Source: Methanosarcina sp. UBA289 | GTDB lineage: Archaea; Halobacteriota; Methanosarcinia; Methanosarcinales; Methanosarcinaceae | Assembly: GCA_002496565.1 (NCBI GenBank) | Contig: DAKJ01000018.1 | Span: forward strand, 186,001 to 250,000 | Reading direction: 5' to 3' | Length of the DNA: 64,000 bases | Part shown: positions 18,086-27,223 of the stretch, piece by piece | Numbering within the stretch: the stretch's first letter is position 1 | How the letters are laid out: every line of letters starts with the position of its first letter | The notes under the pieces: model-generated | The model's database searches: none | Told to the model about the DNA's origin: nothing | Seen by the model: the letters and a program-made list of their open reading frames with translations, nothing else | Program-made: the position numbers and the translations under genes

Positions 18086-18958
18086 GTGATCAGGACGAAA
18101 TTTTTCAAGTTATTAAGTTTCCTTTTTCTTATTATATTTGCTTCCGGATGTATAGGTCCTACCGCTACTGATGATAACATTCCAATTTCAGATCTGAACC
18201 CCGAAGATCTGGTAAAGAGTTTACAGGAGTTAATACCCGGCAGAATGGATAGCCCTTTGCCCGATGAGACAGGCTTAGGAGAACAAAACAAGACCGAGGA
18301 AAATGATAGCACTGCACACCTGGCTGATTACATTTCTCCTGAGGTACCAGAGATCCCGACTTATACCGAAGAAAAATCAAATGTCGTTTATCCCAAAGAA
18401 TACAGACGACTATCCCTAAACTTCCAGAGAGGCATCGTGTCAGACGATGAGAAAATTGCATCTGAAGTTTTCAATATAACCGGAAAGACTTCAGGATACA
18501 ATATTAAAGACGCCTGTAATGTTTTCGATTACGTGAACCAGCACTGGGAATACCGTTATGAAAAAAACTCGGATTTTTTCTTTAAGGCCTCTCAGACTAT
18601 AAATGAAGGTTATAAAGGGGATTGTGACGACTACTCTATAGTAATATCTGCCCTTTTAAAAAATATGGGGTTCAATACAAGAGTCGTAACTGCAACAAAT
18701 GAGACTTACGGGCACGCCTATCCCGAACTTTACATAGGAAATAACCAGGAAACTTTATCTGAAATTCTCGGGTATGTACAGAGCAGATATTACTATGCCG
18801 AAAATATCTGGTATTCAAATCGAGAGCTTGAAGACGGCGAAATTCAATACTGGCTGAACTTTGACTGGAGTGGATCAAACGAATACAGGCATCCTGGAGG
18901 CGTATATTTTGAAGGAGTGGAAGTAATTTACTATCCTACTGGATTGATCGAATTCTGA
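18086..18958 (+). CDS. Transglutaminase-like lipoprotein
   Basis: 290 residues from GTG. A signal peptide with lipobox (FASGC) makes Cys21 or so the likely lipid-anchored first residue. A variable acidic linker follows (to about residue 95), then a transglutaminase-like (papain-fold) domain: YKGDCDDYSIVISALL carries the nucleophile Cys near residue 180, GHAYPEL the His near 210 and NFDWSG the Asp near 258. Members of this family are thought to be peptidases or amidases at the cell surface. Single gene. Confidence 0.85.
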   Translation: MIRTKFFKLLSFLFLIIFASGCIGPTATDDNIPISDLNPEDLVKSLQELIPGRMDSPLPDETGLGEQNKTEENDSTAHLADYISPEVPEIPTYTEEKSNVVYPKEYRRLSLNFQRGIVSDDEKIASEVFNITGKTSGYNIKDACNVFDYVNQHWEYRYEKNSDFFFKASQTINEGYKGDCDDYSIVISALLKNMGFNTRVVTATNETYGHAYPELYIGNNQETLSEILGYVQSRYYYAENIWYSNRELEDGEIQYWLNFDWSGSNEYRHPGGVYFEGVEVIYYPTGLIEF

Positions 18959-19217
18959 GACAGGAGGTAAACCTGAAATTATCCTTCAGGATTTATCCTC
19001 TGTGCATAAAAATGCATTTTTCTCTTTGCAGTGACTAAGAAAATAAGAAATGGGAAAAAGTGCATTTAACTCTTTTATTTCTATTACAAAAACGAGTATT
19101 GAAAGTTCATTTTTATGATTAAATTTATATGGGCTTATATCTACTTTCTTTTAATAAAAGGTAACTTAGGTCTATATACTGAAAAATGGTTATTAAGAGG
19201 GGGGAATTTAATCGAAA

Positions 19218-19690
19218 TGATCGATTACAGCGAGCTCATTAGAGGAGACAGGGTACGGGCTAATACGCCTCCTGAGATTAATCAGGCAATCGATACAGAG
19301 ATAGCTGCAATGGTCAGGTTTTATGCGAGTAAGACTGATTATGAAATAAGCAAAAGAATTGAAGAACTTGATATGGAGTGGGATATCGGACGTTATATTG
19401 AAGTCCGTGCATCTATGATTTCTTTAGTAGGGTTGGTACTTGGCTTAAAAAAAAGTAGAATATGGTTCACTTTACCTGCAATAGCTTCAACCTTTATGCT
19501 TCAGTACGCCATACAGGGCTGGTGCCCTCCCGTATCTATACTCAGGAGATTTGGCATTCGAACGAGGCAGGAAATAGATTTAGAAAAATACGCACTTAAA
19601 GCTTTGCGTGGGGATTTTGACGAGATATCGTCAACTGATAAAAATACGGATCGCGCAAAGAAAGCTTTCAATGAAAGTAAATGTGTTTAA
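19218..19690 (+). CDS. DUF2892 membrane protein
   Basis: 157 residues from the ATG at 19218, 13 bases after a strong GAGGGGGG. An in-frame start at 19115 would add 34 residues that sit before that SD and look unlikely. Residues 60-105 form two membrane spans with the DUF2892 pattern (SLVGLVLGLKKSRIWFTLP, then GWCPPVSILRRFGIRT). DUF2892 is also found in the membrane part of YgaP rhodanese. Function is unknown; the GWCPP motif is conserved in the family. Confidence 0.8.
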
Positions 19691-19836
19691 GATAGATCAC
19701 ATAACTAAAGCTTATTTTTGATATTCAAAAAGGTTAATTTTTAATTTACATATTTTTACAATTAAGTATCTCGATATTCATGATATCAATCTGCCTTCTT
19801 GTGAATCTCTGATGACATAATTATAATTATATAAGG

Positions 19837-19893
19837 TCACATATTTGGAATTATGTCACATGTTAGGGATTATATCACTATTTGGAATATAAT
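19837..19893. repeat. Three tandem 19-bp imperfect repeats
   Basis: Units start at 19837, 19856 and 19875, each beginning TCAC and containing a (T)TGG/AGGGAATTAT-like core (TCACATATTTGGAATTATG, TCACATGTTAGGGATTATA, TCACTATTTGGAATATAA). They lie between a TATA-like AATTATATAAGG (about 19825-19836) and the gene at 19933, so they span the probable transcription start and could be operators. Confidence 0.6.
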
Positions 19894-19932
19894 TCTCACC
19901 TAAAAAGTAAAAAAATTAGGTAGCGTGGAAAC

Positions 19933-20523
19933 ATGAGAAAGCTTGTATATGTAAGGATTGTCCACACCTCTGCAGATATGGGATCTTTAGGTGAAAAACT
20001 AATACAGGAGACTATTTCTAAAATTGGCAGGGAAAAATGGGAAGAAAATAAGAGGCTTATCGAAAAATTCTGGGAGGAACTTGAAAAGGAAATTTTTCAA
20101 CTCAATTTGGATCTTGAGCATACTATAATTTATCAAGACGGCTTACCATGTGGAGGGGAAATAGGGATGAAAATTGTTCACAATACAGCAGAGCTTGGAA
20201 GTAAAAATTATCAGATTATCGAAAAAATGGTAGCAAAGGGAGCCAAGATCACTGCCACTGAGAATCCCGAGCTTCTGATTGAAGAACGTAATCTATTGCT
20301 TGAGATTTTAAAGGATTCTTCCACGAAAGAAAAGGAAGAGGCAAAAATGAAATACATTGCAAAAAAAGAATTTTTACTTGAACAAAGAGATGCATACATA
20401 GCTTCAAGGATAAACAAGACCCTAGATAATGAACAAACCGGGATATTATTTATAGGAGCTGAGCACAACGTGATTTCAAAATTGAATGATGACATAGAAG
20501 TTCTTGATCTGGTAAAGCATTGA
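19933..20523 (+). CDS. Uncharacterised protein with a TraB-like C-terminal motif
   Basis: 196 residues, soluble, helix-rich. The start ATG follows GTAGCG without a strong SD. The first part holds VRIVHTSADMGSLG and the middle KIVHNTAELGS, an internal echo (V-H-(T/N)-(S/T)-A-(D/E)-(M/L)-G). The C-terminus (EQRDAYIASRINKTL, then TGILFIGAEHNV) resembles the RD..IA..I...L....(L/F)(V/I)GA.H element of TraB/GumN proteins. I cannot name a function. The gene is preceded by three tandem operator-like repeats, suggesting specific control. Confidence 0.65.
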   Translation: MRKLVYVRIVHTSADMGSLGEKLIQETISKIGREKWEENKRLIEKFWEELEKEIFQLNLDLEHTIIYQDGLPCGGEIGMKIVHNTAELGSKNYQIIEKMVAKGAKITATENPELLIEERNLLLEILKDSSTKEKEEAKMKYIAKKEFLLEQRDAYIASRINKTLDNEQTGILFIGAEHNVISKLNDDIEVLDLVKH

Positions 20524-20698
20524 AATACCTTGCTGATCTGTTAAACCAGAGCGTCTTTTTCAGCCTATTAATTATGAGATCTGGCTGTGCCCCGGATATT
20601 CCTTTTCTAATTTTGTTCTTAGATATTATTTATATAAATACAGATCGTAATTTAATTCTGCCAAACGATATTTATTTTTAATCTAAGGGGGATTTGAA

Positions 20699-21139
20699 AC
20701 GAGTACAGGAGTAAGGAATCTTGACAATAGTATCGACTTGACCAATATATGGCTCAGGGATATTCTGAGCCAATTAAGATGGCAGAGTAAAGAAAGTGCA
20801 TATCAGGCACTGAGGGGTACACTGCATGCAATAAGAGACAGGCTGCCGGCAGAAGAGGCGGTTGATCTCGCGGCACAGTTGCCCCTTCTAGTTAAAGGGA
20901 TGTATTATGACGGCTGGACTCTCAGAGATAAACCAGAGAAGTTTAAGAAAGAGGAGTTTGCAAGAAGGGTGCATGCTCAGTTTGAGTTCGATGACAATGT
21001 AAACCCGGCTGAAGTAATTCGGGCTGTTCTGCGGGTTATGTACAGGCACATGAGTGAAGGGGAACTTCGGGATGTAAAATTCAATATGCCAAAAGAGATT
21101 CAGGAGTGGTTCCCTGAAGAGCTTGCGCCGAAAGGATGA
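20699..21139 (+). CDS. DUF2267 protein, probable ACG start
   Basis: A conserved DUF2267 domain: QALRGTLHAIRDRLPAEEAV, DLAAQLPLLVKGMYYDGW and a C-terminal AVLRVMYRHMSEGELRDV. The first standard start (TTG, 20738) has no SD and cuts into the first helix. Thirteen codons earlier ACG (20699) lies seven bases after GGGGG and gives STGVRNLDNSIDLTNIWL before the domain; a TAA stops the frame just upstream. So either ACG is used or an ATG has mutated. DUF2267 function is unknown. Confidence 0.75.
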   Translation, partial: TSTGVRNLDNSIDLTNIWLRDILSQLRWQSKESAYQALRGTLHAIRDRLPAEEAVDLAAQLPLLVKGMYYDGWTLRDKPEKFKKEEFARRVHAQFEFDDNVNPAEVIRAVLRVMYRHMSEGELRDVKFNMPKEIQEWFPEELAPKG

Positions 21140-21381
21140 AAACGCGTGTATTTAAACTGAAATTTTCTCAGGAATCCCTTAACCTTTTTATCTATTTAGG
21201 GTTTCTCTTCTTCCTTCTCTTTCTTGTAAAAATGTCTTTCTTCAGATCCTTATAGACGGCCTCCAGCTATTGTTTTTTCAGAAAGATTACATTTCCTTAT
21301 GGATGAGAAAAGCCGTATATATCAACCACCTGCTAATGCCCAACCAAGAAGAAATAGACCTGATAGAATTTTAGTTCATTC

Positions 21382-23319
21382 TCAGTCTTTTGGACTATAT
21401 GTAATTAGTCTTGCTGAGTTCATTATCACTGGAATTGATGAGAGTTCATGTAGTAATGCTCCTGTTACGGGTGTAAGTATGCCCGGTATAGTCAATATAA
21501 CTGCCATTGAGAGCACGCTAAGCGAGAATACAACGTTTTGCCAGATCGTACTTATTGCCTTCTTGGATACACTTATAAGATATGGAATTTTTAAAAGGTC
21601 ATCGGATAATAGTCCAACTTCCGCTGTTTCTATTGCCACATCTGTTCCTGTAAGTCCCATGGCTATTCCTACATCAGCCGTGACAAGGGCCGGACCATCA
21701 TTAACACCATCGCCTACGAAGATAATTTTATGGCCTTCAAGCTGTAGACGTTTTACGATTTCGACTTTTTCCTGGGGCATTACTTCAGCATATACCTCAT
21801 TTATATCAAGAGTTTTAGCTGTCTGTTTCGCAACTACTTTGCTGTCACCTGTGATCATTATTGTCTTTATTCCGAGTCTATGAAGATTCATTACAGACTT
21901 TTTTGACTCCGGCCTAATTTTATCCTCAAACGTTAGCAACCCGGCGATTTCATAATCAATTCCTATCATGACTACATTATGACCCGTTTGAGATTGTTTT
22001 GTAATGCTTTCTTCAACTTCATTAGAGATTGATACATTAAATTCAGATGCTTGTTTTAGACGGCCTACAAAAATGCTTTTTCCGTTGGTTTTAACCCTTA
22101 TGCCTATTCCTGATATGGATTCAAATGATTCTGGATCCGGGACTAATAATCCCTTCTCTTCCGCAGCTTTGACAATAGCTTTTCCAAGCGGATGCTCACT
22201 GAATTTCTCTGCGATGGCAGCCAGTAACAATAAGTCTTCATCTTTATTGTTATTCAATGCTATGATACTGGCAAGTTTTGGTTCACCTTGGGTAAGTGTA
22301 CCCGTCTTATCAAAAATAACGGTATCTATCTTGGCCATAGATTCTATCGTAGCTCCTTTTTTAATAAGATTACCTCTTAACGCTGCGTTACCAACCGAAG
22401 CCACCAGTGCTGTAGGCGTAGCAAGTACCATCACGCATGGACAAAATACGATAAGCATAGTTATTGCTCGTGTCAGATCCCCACTCCACCACCAAAGCAA
22501 GCCGCCTAAGATAATTGCAGTAGGGGTGTAAAATTTAGCATGTTTGTTCAGGAGTCTTTCTACGTTTGGTTTCTGAGTCTGCGCTTCCTCAATCAAACGA
22601 TGGATTTGTCCAAGAGTCATTTCACTTCCAACTTTAGTGGCCAATATTTCCATTGCACCTACTTCATTAAGAGTGCCTGCAAAAACAGTATCTCCTTCCT
22701 GTTTATCGATTGGCAGACTTTCGCCGGTAATAGCAGCCTGATTTACTGAAGCAGTGCCTGAAAGAACAGTTCCATCAACAGCAATACGTTCTCCCGACTT
22801 GACCAAGATAATATCCCCTACTTTAACTTCCTCAAGAGGCACTACAATATCATGTCCGTCACGCCTGACTGTGACTCTATCAGGCAATAGTTTCGCCAGA
22901 GATTCAAGCGCCTTTCCTGCCCTCGCAGAAACAAGCTCCTCCAGCATACTCCCAAGAAGCAAAAGTACGGCTACGACTGCAGCAGCTGAATACTGCCCGA
23001 TAGCAATAGCAGCAATTGTTGCGATAGTAACCGGGATATCAGCAGTAAAGTCCCTTTCTTTAATCCCCTGGTAGGCAGACCACCATATAAACGATGATCC
23101 AACCAGTGCAGATAATAGATATAACCAGTTACCTTCATCCGTGCTATTTCCTTCTGACAGCATGTTTTCTGGATAAGCAGCTATCGCTATTATAAGCAAG
23201 ACCCCGCTTGCCACAGTAAACAATGTTCCGGGATCAAGTAAAAAATCCTGATAACGAACTGCCAGATTACGGATGCTGCTCCAAAAGTCTCTAGTATGAC
23301 TATAAGTGTTGTCTGTCAT
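21382..23319 (-). CDS. P1B-type heavy-metal-transporting ATPase
   Basis: 645 residues. About 80 N-terminal residues with two spans, then the actuator loop (AAITGESLPIDK), the CPC metal site (FCPCVMVLATP), the phosphorylation site DKTGTLTQGEP, an HP dipeptide in SEHPLGKA (nucleotide binding) and the hinge GDGVNDGPAL. The last span has HELSSIPVIMNSARL, nearer to the Zn2+/Cd2+/Pb2+ or P1B-4 types than to copper exporters. No N-terminal HMA domain. It should export a transition metal; the exact ion cannot be fixed here. Single gene. Confidence 0.9.
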   Translation of the reverse strand: MTDNTYSHTRDFWSSIRNLAVRYQDFLLDPGTLFTVASGVLLIIAIAAYPENMLSEGNSTDEGNWLYLLSALVGSSFIWWSAYQGIKERDFTADIPVTIATIAAIAIGQYSAAAVVAVLLLLGSMLEELVSARAGKALESLAKLLPDRVTVRRDGHDIVVPLEEVKVGDIILVKSGERIAVDGTVLSGTASVNQAAITGESLPIDKQEGDTVFAGTLNEVGAMEILATKVGSEMTLGQIHRLIEEAQTQKPNVERLLNKHAKFYTPTAIILGGLLWWWSGDLTRAITMLIVFCPCVMVLATPTALVASVGNAALRGNLIKKGATIESMAKIDTVIFDKTGTLTQGEPKLASIIALNNNKDEDLLLLAAIAEKFSEHPLGKAIVKAAEEKGLLVPDPESFESISGIGIRVKTNGKSIFVGRLKQASEFNVSISNEVEESITKQSQTGHNVVMIGIDYEIAGLLTFEDKIRPESKKSVMNLHRLGIKTIMITGDSKVVAKQTAKTLDINEVYAEVMPQEKVEIVKRLQLEGHKIIFVGDGVNDGPALVTADVGIAMGLTGTDVAIETAEVGLLSDDLLKIPYLISVSKKAISTIWQNVVFSLSVLSMAVILTIPGILTPVTGALLHELSSIPVIMNSARLITYSPKD

Positions 23320-23744
23320 GTTATCTACCCAAATAAAAACAAAATTTTAGATGTTAAAATCTTTAAATATTAATAACATAAAACTATTACGATTTAATAC
23401 GAAATAATAAAATTTGATTTAATAGTAAGAAACTAAAGTTGCGCTGGCGAGAATAGATCCAAAGCGCCTATGGGAATTCGACTGAAATAACAACTTTAGC
23501 TCCAGGGCAAATGGCGCTTATCAAAATTGAAAACAAAAAACCTGAAATCAACCAGATAAATGTAGACAGTTACATTACGAATTTTATATAACTGTTGGTT
23601 ATGCCCAGATCTACCAAAACTTTCTCCCGTTGTTACTTTCTCAAAAGGATTATATCATATAAATCCTAACTATGTTAAACTCTTCATTATTACAAATCCG
23701 AACGATTGTGTTAAGCCTGAATAGACAAGATTGAGGTTTTAAAA
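23320..23744. other. Intergenic stretch, divergent promoters
   Basis: 425 bases between the metal ATPase and cfbA. It carries the dyad and TATA region of cfbA (separate entry) and AT-rich DNA. A minus-strand phrase (ISAICPGAKVVISVEFP) at about 23490-23555 may be a worn gene fragment, but too little is left to name. Confidence 0.45.
23647..23666 (+). promoter_or_regulatory. Dyad overlapping the cfbA TATA box
   Basis: GGATTATATCATATAAATCC is a near-palindrome with GGATT/AATCC arms around a TATA-like centre, 79 bases before the cfbA start. A regulator bound here would block TBP. Not the GGAA-N6-TTCC NrpR operator. Confidence 0.4.
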
Positions 23745-24137
23745 ATGACAGAAAAACTCGGAATTTTGGCCATAGGCCACGGGAGTAAGCTGCCTTACAA
23801 TAAGGAAGTAGTTACCCAGATCGCAGATTATATCGCACAGAAGCACTCTGACATTGTTGTAAGAGCAGGCTTTATGGAAAATAGTGAGCCAACCCTTGAA
23901 AAAGCAATTGAAGGCTTTTCTGGTACTGGAGTGACAAAAATTGCAGCAGTGCCGGTTTTCCTGGCTTCTGGAGTTCATATCACAAAGGATATCCCCGAGA
24001 TCCTGAGCCTTGACGAAAAGGGCTGTGGTACCCTGGAGATTGATGGAAAAGCAGTCCCTCTGTGCTATGCAAAGCCTCTTGGGGCCGATGAACTTATCGC
24101 TGACCTTGTGTTCAAAAGGGCTCAGGAAGCCCTTTAA
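23745..24137 (+). CDS. cfbA: Sirohydrochlorin nickelochelatase CfbA
   Basis: 130 residues, the size of the short archaeal chelatase that acts as a homodimer. H12 (AIGHGSK) and H78 (ASGVHITKDIP) are the two metal-site histidines of the CbiX-S/CfbA family. It inserts Ni2+ into sirohydrochlorin, the first committed step to coenzyme F430 of methyl-coenzyme M reductase. SD GAGG lies eight bases before the ATG. It is first of the cfb genes and 26 bases before cfbE; the company of all other cfb genes makes the nickel role, rather than cobalt, secure. Confidence 0.95.
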   Translation: MTEKLGILAIGHGSKLPYNKEVVTQIADYIAQKHSDIVVRAGFMENSEPTLEKAIEGFSGTGVTKIAAVPVFLASGVHITKDIPEILSLDEKGCGTLEIDGKAVPLCYAKPLGADELIADLVFKRAQEAL

Positions 24138-24163
24138 ATTTATACATAGGGTCCGGTTTTATC

Positions 24164-25732
24164 ATGGACCTAGACAGAAAGAAGCTTGCCGTACTCGATT
24201 TGACTCACGGCGGCATTTCTATTTCAAAATGTCTTGCAGCCGCTGGAAGCGAAGTAACCGGAATAGATGTCTATGGGACAGTGGAGCCTGGAACACTGCT
24301 TGAACTTGAGGATAAATACAGGATACACTGTTCAAAAACTTCTCTTCCTGTCTCTGGATTCGATATTTTGGTAGCGCCTGTGCACCTTGATTCTACCTAT
24401 CCGATGCTTGTAGAAGCTAGGACGCAGGGAAAAAAAATCCTCTCGCACCATGAAATTGTCGGAGAAATCCTCAAAGGCGACTCAAGACTATCTGACATAA
24501 AGACGGTTGAGGTTACAGGCGTAAAAGCAAAAACGAGTACTGCCTCCCTCCTTGCTGATATGCTCTCCAGGCAGTTTGAAGTAGTACTGCACACTTCACG
24601 GGGGCTCGAGTACTGGAAAGCGGGTACTTCTTCCCTTATTTACAGAGGCCTGAGCATAACTCCCGGAAGCATTCTGGTTGCAGTTGAGAAAGCTTTCAAA
24701 GCCGGGTTCAGACCAAATTTTTTTGTCTTTGAGATCTCAATAGGAGGCACAGGCACTGCTGATTTAGGGATTCTTACAACCCTTTCGCCGGACTATGGGA
24801 TTGCAAACAATAAAGCCCTTGCAAGCGAAGCAAAACTCCAGCTTATCAGGCACGCAGAACCTGGAAGTACCCTTCTCATTAATGCAGGAGCCGAAAAAGC
24901 CCTCAAAGCTGCAAAAACGACTGAAACTAAAGTTCTAACCTTCAAAGATCCGTTCATTGCTGAACTTTCCATAACCCCAGACCAGGTAGCCGACTTTGTG
25001 CTGGAAACCGGACTCAAGCCTGAAGCACTAGCAGTCTCTTCAGAGTTGGAAATGCTCTCAAGCCCATCAGGGTTATCAGAGTCAGCCAATCTATCAGGTT
25101 CGTCGAGATCAACCAATCTATCAGATTCATCAAAGTCAGCAGGCTCACCCGAGCTCCAGGCTTCGCCGATGTCCTCAGATTCTGGTATTCGCTTCATGCA
25201 CAAGGAAAAAGAAATATTTTCAGCTTCCTTGCGACCAGGGTATAATATTTCGGCTTACAGGACTGCCTTTGTTGCGGCGTCGGCAGCTGCCCTCGAACTT
25301 GGAATTGACCCTGAAGCTATTATATCGGTAATTGAAGGATTCAAGGGGCTTTCAGGCAGGATGCAGGAAAGGGAAATGAACGGCATCTCCCTTATAGATA
25401 ACTCTAACTCCGGCATGGATATCCTCTCAGCCGAAAAAGCCCTTGAGCATGCTCTCCTTAAGAAAAAGGACGAAAAAAAGGAAGGCATCATCCTCGTGCT
25501 GGGAGAAGAAGCTTCTCAAGTCTGTGAAGGATTACCCCCTGAACTCGTGCAGTGCTTTGTAGAAAAGTTCGGAAGAAAATGCAGGCAGGTCATTCTAGTA
25601 GGAGAACGGATGAAGGCAGTAGCTGGCGAAAACATATCTTATGCACAGGATCTTCCGGAAGGACTCTCAAAAGCCTTGGGATTTGCAGAAGACGAAGATA
25701 TAATACTCTCTTCGGTAAAATGCTTCCGTTAA
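24164..25732 (+). CDS. cfbE: Coenzyme F430 synthetase CfbE (Mur ligase family)
   Basis: 522 residues. A Rossmann-like N-terminus (LAVLDLTHGGISISKCLAAA) precedes the central ligase domain with its ATP loop (TGVKAKTSTASLLADML, near residues 118-134) and a C-terminal domain (GLSGRMQERE, LIDNSNSG). CfbE uses ATP to close the six-membered carbocyclic ring of 15,17(3)-seco-F430-17(3)-acid, the last step of F430 synthesis. Residues about 290-345 are a Ser-rich insertion with repeated S-x-S-x-L/N units, which interrupts the fold and looks disordered. Confidence 0.93.
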   Translation: MDLDRKKLAVLDLTHGGISISKCLAAAGSEVTGIDVYGTVEPGTLLELEDKYRIHCSKTSLPVSGFDILVAPVHLDSTYPMLVEARTQGKKILSHHEIVGEILKGDSRLSDIKTVEVTGVKAKTSTASLLADMLSRQFEVVLHTSRGLEYWKAGTSSLIYRGLSITPGSILVAVEKAFKAGFRPNFFVFEISIGGTGTADLGILTTLSPDYGIANNKALASEAKLQLIRHAEPGSTLLINAGAEKALKAAKTTETKVLTFKDPFIAELSITPDQVADFVLETGLKPEALAVSSELEMLSSPSGLSESANLSGSSRSTNLSDSSKSAGSPELQASPMSSDSGIRFMHKEKEIFSASLRPGYNISAYRTAFVAASAAALELGIDPEAIISVIEGFKGLSGRMQEREMNGISLIDNSNSGMDILSAEKALEHALLKKKDEKKEGIILVLGEEASQVCEGLPPELVQCFVEKFGRKCRQVILVGERMKAVAGENISYAQDLPEGLSKALGFAEDEDIILSSVKCFR

Positions 25733-26060
25733 GAATTCCGTTTATGGAGGATTTTCACTGAGGAATTATTGAGAAACTATTCTCCGATGTGACCATATAA
25801 ATTGGACATAAACTAGGGTCAGGCTGCAGGCGTTTTGCCGAAATTTTGATGATAGAGTTTTATACAGGCTCTTCCAATCTGTACTCGTTTCCATTACTCG
25901 TATAAAGTTCAACTGATCGTGTTTCACAACCCCGTTTGTGGTACAGGAAGTAATCCAAATTCCGTAGGGTACATTAACTTTCAGAAGGAAATGCATTATT
26001 TCAGAAGGAAATGCATTATTATTCTTATCAGCACCAATTATCTGAAAAAGAGGATTTTTC
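25733..26060. other. Gap inside the cfb cluster
   Basis: 328 bases between cfbE and cfbD. It includes a small hairpin (CACAACCCCGTTTGTGG, near 25924) and a tandem duplication of a 19-20 base unit (TTTCAGAAGGAAATGCATTA, near 25979-26017). A separate promoter for cfbD is likely, so the cluster probably makes at least two messages. Confidence 0.5.
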
Positions 26061-27173
26061 ATGGCTGGAAAAGAGATTTCAATTATTCATCCCCGTCCAA
26101 GTTCCATAGTAGCGGCTCTTTACACTCTGAGAGACTTAAATGTCGATGTCGCTATCCTGCACGGGCCTCCAGGATGTTCCTTTAAACATGCAAGGCTGCT
26201 CGAAGAAGATGGTATACATGTCGTTACCACAGGCCTTGATGAGAACGGTTTCGTTTTCGGAGGGCATGACAGGCTTGTACAACTTATTAACAAATCCGTG
26301 GAACTCTTTAACCCTAAAGTTATCGGGGTTGTAGGAACCTGCGCCAGCATGATTATCGGGGAAGAAATGCACGAAGCCGTGCTCGAGGCAAATCCAGATG
26401 TCCCTGTAATCGAAGTTGAGGTGCACGCAGGCTATCACAATAATACAAAAGGAGTGCTCTTTGCCCTGGAATCCGCACTCGATGCAGGGATTATTGACCA
26501 TAAAGAATTCGAGCGTCAGGAATACCTCCTTGCAAAAGCCACAGATGTGGAAAAAAGGTTTGGGGCTGCTAGCCGGGAATACCTTGCCCCCTCCCGCGGG
26601 GATGTCAAATATAAAGCTGCAAAGCGTGTAATTCAACTCCTCAAGGAAGGCAAGAAAGGCCTTGTCATCATGAATGCCAAAAAAGAAACCGGCTACATGT
26701 TTGCAGACATTACCCTTGCAGTCAATGAAGTTGCAGCAGCTCTCGGGAAAAAAGAAAACCTTATCAACATGGCAAATATCGACCCAAAGCTCGGGCTTCC
26801 CAGAGTAAGGCAGCATGCCGAGTATATAATGAGAGACCTCAAAGCACACGGGGTTGAGGTGCATGAAATTATTGGCGGTATGGATGAGTACCCGATTGCA
26901 GGCGAAAAGGTAAGCGAATTAATAAAGGAAAAATACAGTGATTTTGATTTTGCGGTCATTACGGGTGTTCCGCACGCAATCCCTATGGAGCACATAAGGA
27001 ACATGGAGCTGATTTCGGTTACTAACGGCCCGAGACAGGTCCTGCCCTTAAAGGAAATGGGGCATGAGTATGTGCTAGTAGAAATTGACCTCCACCCAAA
27101 AACGCTGGGAGTCAGTGAGATTGTAGAATCCGAGTTTGGGGCTACCTTAAGGGAAGTTGCAAAGGAAGCCTGA
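26061..27173 (+). CDS. cfbD: Nitrogenase-like reductase catalytic subunit CfbD
   Basis: 370 residues of the NifD/BchN-like fold. Cys39 (LHGPPGCSFKH) and Cys94 (VVGTCASMIIGEE) are conserved cluster ligands. Unlike nitrogenase there is no partner NifK-like gene; CfbD works as a homodimer. With CfbC it reduces Ni-sirohydrochlorin a,c-diamide by six electrons and lets the lactam ring form, giving seco-F430-17(3)-acid. It is 50 bases before cfbC. Confidence 0.95.
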   Translation: MAGKEISIIHPRPSSIVAALYTLRDLNVDVAILHGPPGCSFKHARLLEEDGIHVVTTGLDENGFVFGGHDRLVQLINKSVELFNPKVIGVVGTCASMIIGEEMHEAVLEANPDVPVIEVEVHAGYHNNTKGVLFALESALDAGIIDHKEFERQEYLLAKATDVEKRFGAASREYLAPSRGDVKYKAAKRVIQLLKEGKKGLVIMNAKKETGYMFADITLAVNEVAAALGKKENLINMANIDPKLGLPRVRQHAEYIMRDLKAHGVEVHEIIGGMDEYPIAGEKVSELIKEKYSDFDFAVITGVPHAIPMEHIRNMELISVTNGPRQVLPLKEMGHEYVLVEIDLHPKTLGVSEIVESEFGATLREVAKEA

Positions 27174-27223
27174 ACAAGAAGAGCCAGGATAAAGAACCAG
27201 AAAAAAATCAGGAGGAAAATCCT

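Noticed and set aside
21299..23074. Plus-strand ORFs of up to 194 residues opposite the P1B ATPase
   Set aside because: Shadow frames of the well-supported minus-strand gene.
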